A stretch of 8,925 nt of DNA from the NCBI GenBank assembly GCA_913064925.1, contig CAJYBN010000113.1, positions 1-8,925 on the forward strand, written 5' to 3'. Origin of the DNA: an uncultured Peptococcaceae bacterium (GTDB lineage: Bacteria; Bacillota; Desulfotomaculia; Desulfotomaculales; Desulfallaceae). The notes beneath the pieces were generated by a model that had not been told where the DNA came from, did no database searches, and worked only from the letters and a program-made list of their open reading frames with translations. How positions within the stretch are numbered: position 1 is the stretch's first letter; each line of letters opens with the position of its first letter. This document shows, piece by piece, positions 1 through 5,742 of the stretch. Position numbers and translations under genes: made by a program.

Positions 1-666
1 CTTTTGAGCCTTTATTTTAAGAGGCCTGCAGTTTGTTTCGTAGATGACATTTATCGTCTGTTCAAAAACCCGGCCACCGGTATGACGGTAGGGAAGGGCT
101 CTGGCTACGGCGTAATTTCCCCCGGACTCAACCAAAATCTCTTGAATAACCCCCTGGGGTACCACACAGGAAAAGGGTAATGGCTCATCTTCCCCAGGCG
201 CAATCTCCGTCAGTGGATATATACCATGAAAAATTGGAAAGGTAAGGCAGTAAGCCGATCCCAGGTAAGTGTGGTAAACACTTTGCCCCGCCCGGATCCG
301 CTCCGCCAGTTCATTCACCCTGCTCCCGGCATAATAAACCATGTAGTGAGGGGACACCACCAGCTCAATGGTGGTCAGCCGGTTAAAGGAATCTCCCCCG
401 CCCCCGGTGAAGCCCTTCCCGTGCATGGACATCTGGGCACAAACCGTGCGCACTGGCTTCAAAAGAGCAAGACCCACAAAATGTTCTTCTTTCAAAAAGG
501 CTTCTCCCGCTTCACTGTCAAAATCCAGGCCAAGCACGGAAGCCAGCAGGCCATGGATTGTGGGCCTTGGGGGAAAGGGGTACGTAGCGTGAGTTGCCGT
601 AGTATCCGGTTGACGGAAGTGAGCAAGAGATCCTTTTAGACTAAAAACCAGGACTTCATCATACAT
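1..666 (-). CDS. cas5: Cas5, type I-B (Cas5h-like), 3' end outside window
   Basis: Cas5 caps the 5' handle of the crRNA in type I Cascade. I translated this reading frame from the minus strand: it stays open for 222 codons from an ATG at 666 down to the window edge, so only the last few residues of a normal Cas5 of about 220-260 residues should be missing. The N-terminus has the family signature: AHFR at residues 15-18, then the proline-rich segment YPFPPRPTIHGLLASVLGLD at 29-48. A later YHTYLGSAY (131-139) matches the second conserved Cas5 block. A strong AAGGAGGT lies 12 bases upstream of the ATG, slightly far but with no better start. The gene begins 31 bases after the cas7 stop, the expected cas8b-cas7-cas5 order of the Hmari (I-B) subtype. 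It is clearly different from the other Cas5 at 7999-8703. The family call is firm; the subtype rests on these motifs and the neighbours. Confidence 0.93.
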   Translation of the reverse strand, partial: MYDEVLVFSLKGSLAHFRQPDTTATHATYPFPPRPTIHGLLASVLGLDFDSEAGEAFLKEEHFVGLALLKPVRTVCAQMSMHGKGFTGGGGDSFNRLTTIELVVSPHYMVYYAGSRVNELAERIRAGQSVYHTYLGSAYCLTFPIFHGIYPLTEIAPGEDEPLPFSCVVPQGVIQEILVESGGNYAVARALPYRHTGGRVFEQTINVIYETNCRPLKIKAQK

Positions 667-697
667 CGCCTCTTTGTGACCTCCTTGCACGAGGTGC

Positions 698-1669
698 CTA
701 CCATATTTTCCATTCTTCCCCCGGTAACTCACCCTTTAGCTTCAAGCCTGGAGTTTTTATCCAGCGCACCCTGGCGATCTTGTCGCGGTAAGGGCTATTA
801 CTGCTGATAAGCCCTGCCAGTTTTGAAATGTCCAGGGTTATTTCTTCCAGGGACGTGGGTGGCTGTCCGCCAAGCCAGATATCCCGCCCCGGCTCCAGGC
901 TGATATAATCCTCTAAGTAACCGATGCGGAAAAACTTGTCCTTGTATTCCACGTGGATTAAAAGGAGCGGCTGCTGGATGCCCCGGCCACGTGCCTGCCT
1001 GTGCAGGGTGCCTTTCCAGAGCCCCTCCAACAGCAACACCAGATCGCCCTCACTCATTTGAGTTTCTTCCGCAATGGAAGCATTTATCACCCCCGGCATG
1101 GCAAAGACGGCAAAGGGCAGGATGTAAGTAGTCCATATGGTGCCCTGCTCCTTACCCTCCTCTTTACCGTCATCACTAACTACATCTTTACTGGGCATGA
1201 CCACTGTCCCCTGGACATACCTGGTCTCCACCGGGTGCAGGGAGTGGGCCCAGCCAAACTGGACCGGACCGGTTTTATGGAAGCTTTTCTTAGACACACT
1301 GAAAACCGCGCCAAAAACCCGCATATCAAAGGCGGACTCCAGCAAGGCCGCAGGCTTATCCGGGTTATCCTTACGGCCCGACCTTTCTAAAATGGCCTCC
1401 GCCAACCCGTCCCGCCCCAGCAGCTTGCCGTCGGGTTTTCTCTCTTCCCGGCAGAAGACATAGTAGCGGCCGCCCTTACCGCCTCCGTCCGGGTACTTGG
1501 CCAGCACATAGTCCCGCACGTCCCTTTTGATGCTGACGTCGGAAAGGGAAATCCTGCCGTCGTCCTCACCGAAAATACGCCTGGCGTCAGAGTCATTCAA
1601 AGGATCCCTGTTGGGTATTCCGTCCTTTACAGCCTTGACAAATAAAATTTCGCCGCTGGAAACTGCCAT
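698..1669 (-). CDS. cas7: Cas7, type I-B backbone subunit (Csh2-like)
   Basis: Cas7 polymerises along the crRNA spacer to form the Cascade backbone, and its thumbs flip out every sixth crRNA base. The 323-residue protein has the Csh2 layout. An N-terminal block near residues 10-24 ends in IPNRDP, corresponding to the usual NPNGDP with R replacing G. A basic block follows at residues 44-54 (DVSIKRDVRDY). FGAVF lies near 119-123 and GPVQFGWAHSLHPVE at 134-148. Its length is normal for the family. The start is supported by AAAGGAGG nine bases before the ATG. It follows cas8b after an 83-base AT-rich gap and precedes cas5 by 31 bases, so it is probably co-transcribed with both. A T-rich stretch in the gap could modulate expression, but I see no convincing terminator. 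Confidence 0.95.
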   Translation of the reverse strand: MAVSSGEILFVKAVKDGIPNRDPLNDSDARRIFGEDDGRISLSDVSIKRDVRDYVLAKYPDGGGKGGRYYVFCREERKPDGKLLGRDGLAEAILERSGRKDNPDKPAALLESAFDMRVFGAVFSVSKKSFHKTGPVQFGWAHSLHPVETRYVQGTVVMPSKDVVSDDGKEEGKEQGTIWTTYILPFAVFAMPGVINASIAEETQMSEGDLVLLLEGLWKGTLHRQARGRGIQQPLLLIHVEYKDKFFRIGYLEDYISLEPGRDIWLGGQPPTSLEEITLDISKLAGLISSNSPYRDKIARVRWIKTPGLKLKGELPGEEWKIW

Positions 1670-1752
1670 TTAAATAGTCCTCCTTTAAATATATAAATTT
1701 TTGAAAACTTCTTAAAAAAACCAATTAGCCAACTTAATTACGAAAAATACTG

Positions 1753-2184
1753 TTAACTTTCATCTTTAGCGGCCTCGGGAGCCAGCATATAGCCGCTCCA
1801 AAAGGCTCCCATAAACTCATCACGGTTTTTTTCCACCTGCTGGCGCAGGCGTCTGAATTCGCTCTCTACCACCCCAGCGCGGCGGCGAAAATCATCCGGC
1901 AAATTGATGTCTAATTTCACGGCATACTCCTGAAAGCGACTCAGGGCCTTGCGCCAGACCATATCAGGCGTTAGCTTGGAGCCAAAAGTCATTAACCGGT
2001 GTTTGATAAAATCCTTTCCCTCTGACTTTTTTTCCTTGCTCCCGCCAGTATTATAATAGTACCAGCGGCCGAAGCGGTTAGTAAGATACCCGGCAGCAAA
2101 TCCCAGTTCTTCTACATCATCAAATGTCAGCTGGTCGGGCACTGTCTTGGCAATTTTCTCCAGCATTTGTCGCCAATCAGGCAC
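1753..2184 (-). CDS. cas11b: Cas11b small subunit from an internal start in cas8b
   Basis: An in-frame GTG at codon 561 of cas8b would start a separate 143-residue protein identical to the Cas8b C-terminus, beginning (M)PDWRQMLEKIAKTVPDQ. It is predicted to form the Cascade belly as Cas11. Seen in the sequence: the GTG at 2184-2182 is preceded by AAAGGAGGG with eight bases between GGAGG and the start, as good as any ribosome site in this window and better than that of full-length cas8b. Known: in I-B, I-C and I-D systems the small subunit is made by internal translation of the large-subunit gene, at about this size. The product has a charged helical tail (VVESEFRRLRQQVEKNRDEF) fitting an alpha-helical Cas11. 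The stop is shared with cas8b. An in-frame ATG six codons further in is an alternative start, but its spacing to the ribosome site is poor. Confidence 0.72.
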   Translation of the reverse strand: MPDWRQMLEKIAKTVPDQLTFDDVEELGFAAGYLTNRFGRWYYYNTGGSKEKKSEGKDFIKHRLMTFGSKLTPDMVWRKALSRFQEYAVKLDINLPDDFRRRAGVVESEFRRLRQQVEKNRDEFMGAFWSGYMLAPEAAKDES

Positions 2185-3864
2185 AGCTAAACCCTCCTTT
2201 AAAATAATATCATTATAAAAATTTAAAAACTTCCGGAAAGCCAGATAAAAAGCTACTTCTTCCCTTAAACCCCAGAAAGAGTTGTCGTCAGATCGGCCGG
2301 CATAACCGTTCATGCGCAGGGCAACCCCCCGCATAAACCTTTCCCTGCTCAGCGGCCGCCGGTTTAAAACAGAACGCAGGGTGTGCCAAAGGTAGCCGCC
2401 GCCATAAGCCCTAATCAGTATATAGATCAGAGACCGGTAGTTTTCGGCCGTGTAATCGGTTTCCGTCATAGCTATTTTTCTCTTTACTTCCGCTGCCTCG
2501 TCGGCCACCTGGGGCATATAGTCGGCTAAAACTCTCACTGTGGAAGGCAATACATCCTCGATCACCGCCCGCAGTTGAACGTCAGCCTGGGATGCCTGAT
2601 CCTGATAATAGATGATAGTTAAGCGATAGTCGTCGCTGTTGAAATCACCCGGCAATACTGCTTCAAATCCGGTGATGGCGGCAAGAGCCAGATCGTTTTT
2701 ATCCTTGCGCAATTTCTTGCTGCGAAAGGTATCCAGGGCCTCCTTGAGCATCTCCCCGCTCTCAGCAGTGTCTATTCCTCTGCGGAAAGGCAGGACGAGG
2801 GCGCACCCGTATATTGAAGGGTGCCTGTTTTTGGACTTTTTGGCTGCATCCCTGCCGCCGGCAGAAGCCACCGGAAGAAAAAGCTCCTTTGTTAGGTAAT
2901 TAGGTAATAAAGCGGAAATCTCGCCGAATACGCCCGCCCCCATGATCAAGGAAGAATAGCACGACCGGCACAAAGCTCCCACTGCTCCGGCCAGATCCGG
3001 ATTATCACCACGGAAATTCTCCGAAAGAGGCGCGTCCCAGGTATAGCTCAGCCAGTTCCAAGCCTTACAATAAGGCGAAACCGCCTCTTCCTGCTTGCCG
3101 CAGATGGAGCATTTTTGCCGGTGTCCTTTCTCCATCCCCTCGGCCATCTTGGACTCCCAAAAGTATTTCTCCAGCTTGGCAACGTCGGCCACGATATATT
3201 TGCCCGGGAAAAGTATACTTTCACCTACCAGGATATACTGGCGGTCGCCCTTTACGGGCGGTTTGTGTATATAAAGGTAAGGCCCGCCTGTATCAGGAAA
3301 TACCAGGGCAATCAGGGCGTACCCCTGGTTTTGCTTGTCAGCTACTCTTGCTTCTACCTGCTCCACTAGACTGCTGATTTGCCCGGCGATGGCATCCAGT
3401 GCATCAGTTTCAGACAAGCTTGCAGGCAGGTTGAGGGTTTTATCCAACCTTTTTTGAAGGAACCTAACCACTTCATGCGAATTTGTCATTTTGGCCAAGT
3501 TATTAGGATAAGCCGGGTATACGGCTACCCCGTACCGCCCCTGAGGCAAAGTGGGATTGCCCCCGGAAGCCAGTGCATAGGGCAAGGCCAGGCCGCGAGC
3601 GGTATCCGGCACAAATACTGCTTTTTTTTTCTTGCTACCTTTCTTCTTTCCCCTACTTTCTATTTCATTGTATCCTCCCCAGGTCATGAGGGGAAGGGCA
3701 GCATACTTCAGCTGCCCTTCCTCCTGAGCCAACTCAACAACCATAACATTTTCCAGAAACCTTCCGTTAGTGGAGACATCCGTAACCTGGCGGAGGGTCT
3801 CGACAGCTGTCATACCATAGGCCAGAAAAGGTTTACCGATGGACACTAGTTTTTCTAGAAACAT
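1753..3864 (-). CDS. cas8b: Cas8b large subunit (Csh1/TM1802-like)
   Basis: Cas8b is the large subunit of type I-B Cascade; it recognises the PAM and helps recruit Cas3. The 703-residue protein has a central zinc-ribbon-like region with CxxC pairs at 252/255 and 299/302 (KCSICGK and CRSCY), typical of Csh1/TM1802 proteins. A lysine-rich tract lies near residues 72-81. The C-terminal third is helical in character and contains a probable internal start for the small subunit (see 1753-2184). The ATG is preceded by AAAGGTGG with eight bases of spacing. The gene sits between cas6 and cas7, as in the I-B operon, but a 271-base AT-rich gap separates it from cas6. That gap carries repeat-like elements and probably the promoter. 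Cas8 families diverge quickly, so the call rests on the zinc ribbon, length and gene order. Confidence 0.9.
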   Translation of the reverse strand: MFLEKLVSIGKPFLAYGMTAVETLRQVTDVSTNGRFLENVMVVELAQEEGQLKYAALPLMTWGGYNEIESRGKKKGSKKKKAVFVPDTARGLALPYALASGGNPTLPQGRYGVAVYPAYPNNLAKMTNSHEVVRFLQKRLDKTLNLPASLSETDALDAIAGQISSLVEQVEARVADKQNQGYALIALVFPDTGGPYLYIHKPPVKGDRQYILVGESILFPGKYIVADVAKLEKYFWESKMAEGMEKGHRQKCSICGKQEEAVSPYCKAWNWLSYTWDAPLSENFRGDNPDLAGAVGALCRSCYSSLIMGAGVFGEISALLPNYLTKELFLPVASAGGRDAAKKSKNRHPSIYGCALVLPFRRGIDTAESGEMLKEALDTFRSKKLRKDKNDLALAAITGFEAVLPGDFNSDDYRLTIIYYQDQASQADVQLRAVIEDVLPSTVRVLADYMPQVADEAAEVKRKIAMTETDYTAENYRSLIYILIRAYGGGYLWHTLRSVLNRRPLSRERFMRGVALRMNGYAGRSDDNSFWGLREEVAFYLAFRKFLNFYNDIILKEGLAVPDWRQMLEKIAKTVPDQLTFDDVEELGFAAGYLTNRFGRWYYYNTGGSKEKKSEGKDFIKHRLMTFGSKLTPDMVWRKALSRFQEYAVKLDINLPDDFRRRAGVVESEFRRLRQQVEKNRDEFMGAFWSGYMLAPEAAKDES
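2192..2200 (-). promoter_or_regulatory. Internal Shine-Dalgarno for Cas11b
   Basis: The minus strand reads AAAGGAGGG inside codons for Leu-Lys-Glu-Gly of cas8b, eight bases upstream of an in-frame GTG. Such a long match to the anti-Shine-Dalgarno sequence at the right distance from a start, and at the position where other I-B genes start Cas11, argues that it is functional rather than chance coding sequence. Confidence 0.7.
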
Positions 3865-3886
3865 TCACTTCACCACCTTTTTAATT

Positions 3887-3901
3887 AGGATTAATAATCC
3901 T
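3887..3901. repeat. 15-base palindrome upstream of cas8b
   Basis: AGGATTAATAATCCT is a perfect odd palindrome with seven-base arms around one central base. It lies 23-37 bases before the cas8b ATG and covers the 3' end of the second repeat-like element, where a normal I-B repeat would read GGAATTGAAAC. It could be a protein operator, or an RNA hairpin just upstream of the cas8b ribosome site, or it could replace the lost repeat end. Its role is unknown. Confidence 0.4.
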
Positions 3902-3966
3902 TATAGGTAGAATAAAAAAACAAAGCAAAAAAACTAGTTTAAATTCCTAATAAGGCATGGTACAAA
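3898..3966 (-). CRISPR. Degenerate two-repeat mini-CRISPR (CreR/CreA-like)
   Basis: On the minus strand the first repeat-like unit (3966-3937) ends GCCTTATTAGGAATTTAAAC. This closely follows the CCTATAAGGAATTGAAAC ending that I recall for clostridial type I-B repeats, so cleavage before ATTTAAAC would leave an eight-base 5' handle. A T-rich spacer-like stretch of about 16-18 bases follows (3936 to about 3919), beginning TAGTTTTTTTGCTTTG. The second unit (3918-3898) reads TTTTTATTCTACCTATAAGG, the 5' and central part of such a repeat, but its end is replaced by a palindrome. Two diverged repeats around a short spacer, placed between cas6 and cas8b, is where haloarchaeal I-B systems carry CreTA/CreR crRNA-like regulators. 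A real spacer would be 34-38 bases, so this is not an ordinary array. The true repeat of this strain is not in the window, so the repeat match relies on recalled family sequences. Confidence 0.55.
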
Positions 3967-3981
3967 GCAAAATAACTATAA
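3963..3981 (-). promoter_or_regulatory. Putative self-target and -10 region before the mini-CRISPR
   Basis: Read on the minus strand, TTA (3981-3979) is followed by TAGTTATTTTGCTTTG (3978-3963). This matches the first 16 bases of the spacer-like stretch at 3936-3921 in all positions but the sixth. TTA would be a plausible I-B PAM. A -10-like TATAGT (3980-3975) overlaps the PAM and the start of the match; the corresponding -35 is weak (GTTATT at 17-base spacing). A transcript starting about seven bases downstream would begin at the first repeat-like unit and run into cas8b. Cascade bound here would cover the promoter and repress both. The match is seen directly; promoter and regulatory function are inferred. 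Confidence 0.45.
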
Positions 3982-4135
3982 ATGGCTCCGGTTATAAAAT
4001 AACATAAATTTTTAAAATAAGTAAGTAAAATTTTCCAGCAAATTAAAACAAAATTCTACAATATTGATGTGAACTCAGTGAATCAGTGACTTTTGTTTAT
4101 TACTTTTTTCCCGCTATGTCTACGAGACTTTATTT

Positions 4136-4924
4136 CTACCTGGAAACAACATCATTAGCGTGGGCTCCTGGCTTAAAACCATGTTCACTTGGAATCTTCT
4201 CCACACACCCGTACCCCTGGCTCCCCTTTCCTCCCAGGCCGGCGTCCAGTGCCATCTGCAGCAGATCCCGAGGGCCGCTCAGCTTTAAGCGGCATGTGTA
4301 GCCTTTCACCACAGTACCTTTGTAGGAAGTAACGTGCAGGCGGGGCCTGTCCAGGGGTCGTACCCGGACCTCCCCCTCTGGCCCCCGGCAACCGTGGAAG
4401 GCCTCGTACTTTTTGGCCAGGTTGGCCGCAACCAGCTTGTCGAACTCCCTTTCCCCCGGCTGGTAGTAACATGTATACTTGCCCCCTTCGGGCCTCAGGA
4501 GGGTGCTGTAGGCCACCACCGGCGAGAGGGTGCGCACGTTCAGAACCTCACCCCCCGCCAGCTGCTCTTCAAAGCGCACCTCTTCCACGTAGAATATGGA
4601 CTGCCCGAAGCGGACGTAGCTCTTTGTGAGCAGGTTGTTAATCAGAGAAAGGAAAAACCCCGTGTCCGGCGAAGAAATGACGAGGGACGCCCCTTCCGGG
4701 AAGGCAATGGTCCCCGCAGCGCGGTCCAAGGTAAACTTTCCCAGCAGCCGGGAAAAGGCAAACATTTTGAAGCTGCGCTTGCCGCTTTTAAAGCCCTCGT
4801 CGTGGAGCCGGGCAGCCACTTCCTCCGGCAGCGCGGCGTAGATTGCAGACTGAACAAGATAATTATAGTGAATGGGTATAGCAGGTGAGGACGGGTCCAT
4901 CCTCATCTTGATGTATGCGTGCAA
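4136..4924 (-). CDS. cas6: Cas6 crRNA-processing endoribonuclease
   Basis: Cas6 cuts pre-crRNA within each repeat to leave the eight-base handle. The 262-residue protein has the expected two ferredoxin-like halves. The N-terminus carries PIHYNYLVQSAIYAAL (residues 17-32) and a candidate catalytic His41 in RLHDEGF. The C-terminal glycine-rich RNA-binding loop is AGLGGKGSQGYG at 228-239. A short tail of about 20 residues follows the loop. The start is TTG: GGGAGG lies six bases upstream, and translation from it gives the usual basic first strand (HAYIKMRM). An upstream ATG at 4940 is out of frame. Cas6 opens the second module and is the only cas6 in the window, so it may process crRNAs for both. 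Its DNA is visibly GC-richer (roughly 60%) than cas8b. Confidence 0.93.
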   Translation of the reverse strand: MHAYIKMRMDPSSPAIPIHYNYLVQSAIYAALPEEVAARLHDEGFKSGKRSFKMFAFSRLLGKFTLDRAAGTIAFPEGASLVISSPDTGFFLSLINNLLTKSYVRFGQSIFYVEEVRFEEQLAGGEVLNVRTLSPVVAYSTLLRPEGGKYTCYYQPGEREFDKLVAANLAKKYEAFHGCRGPEGEVRVRPLDRPRLHVTSYKGTVVKGYTCRLKLSGPRDLLQMALDAGLGGKGSQGYGCVEKIPSEHGFKPGAHANDVVSR

Positions 4925-4940
4925 AACGAGCCTCCCGCAT

Positions 4941-4971
4941 AATATAGATTTTCTTTGTTTTGATATATCAA
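4941..4971 (-). promoter_or_regulatory. Possible cas6 promoter with palindrome over the -35
   Basis: The minus strand has TTGATA (4971-4966) and TATATT (4946-4941), 19 bases apart, ahead of the cas6 ribosome site. The -35 is half of a perfect 12-base palindrome, TTGATATATCAA (4960-4971), which could be an operator. The spacing is two bases longer than ideal and the region is AT-rich. Read-through from the membrane-protein gene, which ends just five bases away with no terminator, is an alternative way to express cas6. Confidence 0.35.
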
Positions 4972-4975
4972 CGAG

Positions 4976-5305
4976 TTAATGATAGCGCGCCCGCCGGACG
5001 AGAAAAGCAACCGCGGCCAGCAAGCAAGCCAGGCCGCCCGCCACCGCTGCCACCGCCGCCGCAAAGTGCCACCATACCACCGCGAAGGGACACTCCCACG
5101 GCGAGAGAAAGCGGGTAGCCCACACGTCCTCCGGCGGGCTGTAGCAGCTCTGGTCCTGCACCACGAACCAGAAAGGGCGCCCCAGCCGCACTGCGCGCAG
5201 TTCCTCAGTCCCCGTTCCCACCGTCACCGGCAGGAAGAGCATTGCCAGGACAATTCCGGACGCCGCCAGCAGCAAACTTATCCCCAAGATCAGCTTTTTC
5301 CTCAC
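4976..5305 (-). CDS. Small two-span membrane protein of unknown function
   Basis: I do not recognise a characterised family. The 109-residue protein has an N-terminal hydrophobic segment after MRKK (about residues 4-26) and a second alanine-rich one (about 76-102) ending in RRARYH. By the positive-inside rule both ends would face the cytoplasm, with a loop of about 50 residues outside. The loop contains FWFVVQDQSCYSPPED and RFLSPWECP, with Cys54 and Cys72 able to form a disulfide. This resembles a pattern I vaguely recall in clostridial hypothetical membrane proteins. The start is GTG, supported by GGAGG 11 bases upstream. The gene is very GC-rich (near 70% in places) and sits between cas3 and cas6, so it looks like host or passenger DNA rather than a Cas component. 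Confidence 0.65.
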   Translation of the reverse strand: MRKKLILGISLLLAASGIVLAMLFLPVTVGTGTEELRAVRLGRPFWFVVQDQSCYSPPEDVWATRFLSPWECPFAVVWWHFAAAVAAVAGGLACLLAAVAFLVRRARYH

Positions 5306-5386
5306 CGGTTTAACACCCTCCAGAACACGGTCGCTCCGGCGGTCTTCAACTGCATGCCGCGCCGCCGGAAGCGGCGGGCAGCACGG

Positions 5387-5515
5387 CTAAGCCTCAGTGC
5401 CGCAAAGACGGGCACGCAGCACATCGTAAAACCTTTGCGTTTCCACCGGGGAAAGAAAGTAAGGCTCCCGGTTCGTTTCCAGCACCACCACCCAGTTCTC
5501 CGCAGAAGGTGGCAT
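5387..5515 (-). pseudogene. Possible C-terminal remnant of a bacterial PH-domain protein
   Basis: The minus strand encodes 42 residues from ATG at 5515 (a GTG two codons earlier is also possible), containing ENWVVVLETNREPYFLSPVE and ending RARLCGTEA before a TAG. The run of beta-strand residues, then a YFLSP turn and a final helix (ETQRFYDVLRARL), looks like the end of a bacterial PH-domain protein, which is normally about 150 residues. A stop lies in frame just upstream and no N-terminal part is visible, so this is probably a truncated remnant. It reads much more like protein than the longer overlapping frame (5302-5556), which is rich in R, C and W. The frame continues after the stop into the membrane-protein gene. 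The family call rests on a short pattern only. Confidence 0.35.
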
Positions 5516-5539
5516 AGGCACTCACGAACATCTGTTTTA

Positions 5540-5568
5540 ATTATAACATGAAACATTTGTTCTATAAA
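5540..5568 (-). promoter_or_regulatory. Sigma-A-type promoter-like sequence
   Basis: A perfect -10 TATAAT (5545-5540) lies 17 bases downstream of TTTATA (5568-5563), which matches the -35 consensus at four of six positions. Transcription would start near 5533 and run through the PH-like remnant, the membrane-protein gene and probably cas6, since I see no terminator between them. This is the best promoter by consensus in the window. Confidence 0.55.
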
Positions 5569-5600
5569 GGTGTTTGAGTATCTAATAGGCTGACACCCGG

Positions 5601-5655
5601 GCGAGGGGACCCGTGTATCCGCCCAATGAATTGGTCAGGATTACAGTCCCCTCGC
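5601..5655. repeat. 10-base inverted repeat, possible hairpin
   Basis: GCGAGGGGAC (5601-5610) and GTCCCCTCGC (5646-5655) are perfect inverted copies 35 bases apart, GC-rich in otherwise AT-rich surroundings. The loop contains a smaller imperfect palindrome, CCAATGAATTGG. No T-tract follows in either direction, so it is not a classical terminator. It may be the trace of a small mobile or repeated element, or an RNA structure between cas3 and the next transcription unit. Confidence 0.45.
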
Positions 5656-5721
5656 GCTCGCCCAATTTCCTAAATCAGACTCTTCGTCCATTTCACTTCT
5701 TTCAGCGATAATATAACAAAA

Positions 5722-5742
5722 AATATAATTTTTAGTTATATT
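5722..5742 (-). terminator. Weak AU-stem terminator-like hairpin after cas3
   Basis: Just after the cas3 stop the minus strand reads AATATAA, a seven-base loop, then TTATATT and further T residues. The seven-pair stem is made only of A-T pairs, so it would be weak. Its place directly after the last gene of the upstream module, and before a promoter, is what a terminator would need. Confidence 0.3.

Larger units (their letters stand above)
3865..4135. other. AT-rich cas6-cas8b intergenic leader
   Basis: This gap is strongly AT-rich beside the GC-richer cas6. It holds the repeat-like units, the putative self-target, a palindrome and the cas8b ribosome site. Further upstream a seven-base direct repeat, TCAGTGA on the plus strand (4075-4081 and 4083-4089, period eight), could be an operator half-site pair, but nothing supports a specific protein. 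AAACTAGTTT (3931-3940) is a perfect ten-base palindrome at the handle/spacer junction. I see no credible protein gene here. A nine-codon minus-strand ORF, ATG at 4006-4004 to TAG at 3980-3978, lacks a ribosome site. Confidence 0.6.

Noticed and set aside
226..639. Open frame of 137 codons on the plus strand
   Set aside because: It is the shadow of cas5 on the minus strand, which has clear family motifs; the plus-strand product has no recognisable features and no ribosome site.
1714..1739. AATTA hairpin followed by seven T residues between cas8b and cas7 (minus strand)
   Set aside because: The stem is only five A-T pairs, too weak for a terminator, and cas7 needs read-through from cas8b.
3978..4006. 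Nine-codon ORF ending at the putative self-target, considered as a CreT-like toxin
   Set aside because: It has no ribosome binding site and no run of rare codons; nothing supports translation.
3865..4135. An ordinary CRISPR array in the cas6-cas8b gap
   Set aside because: Only two diverged repeat-like units are present and the spacing is far below a normal 34-38 base spacer.
5533..5553. GTTTTAATTATAACATGAAAC resembles a CRISPR repeat at both ends (GTTTT and GAAAC)
   Set aside because: It is only 21 bases, lacks the central CCTATAAGG core, and contains the TATAAT promoter box; likely coincidence.
5302..5556. 84-residue minus-strand frame overlapping the membrane gene
   Set aside because: Most of it is rich in R, C and W and looks like a shadow of the PH-like remnant in the neighbouring frame; its ATG sits over the -10 box. 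Only its last 20 or so residues look neutral.
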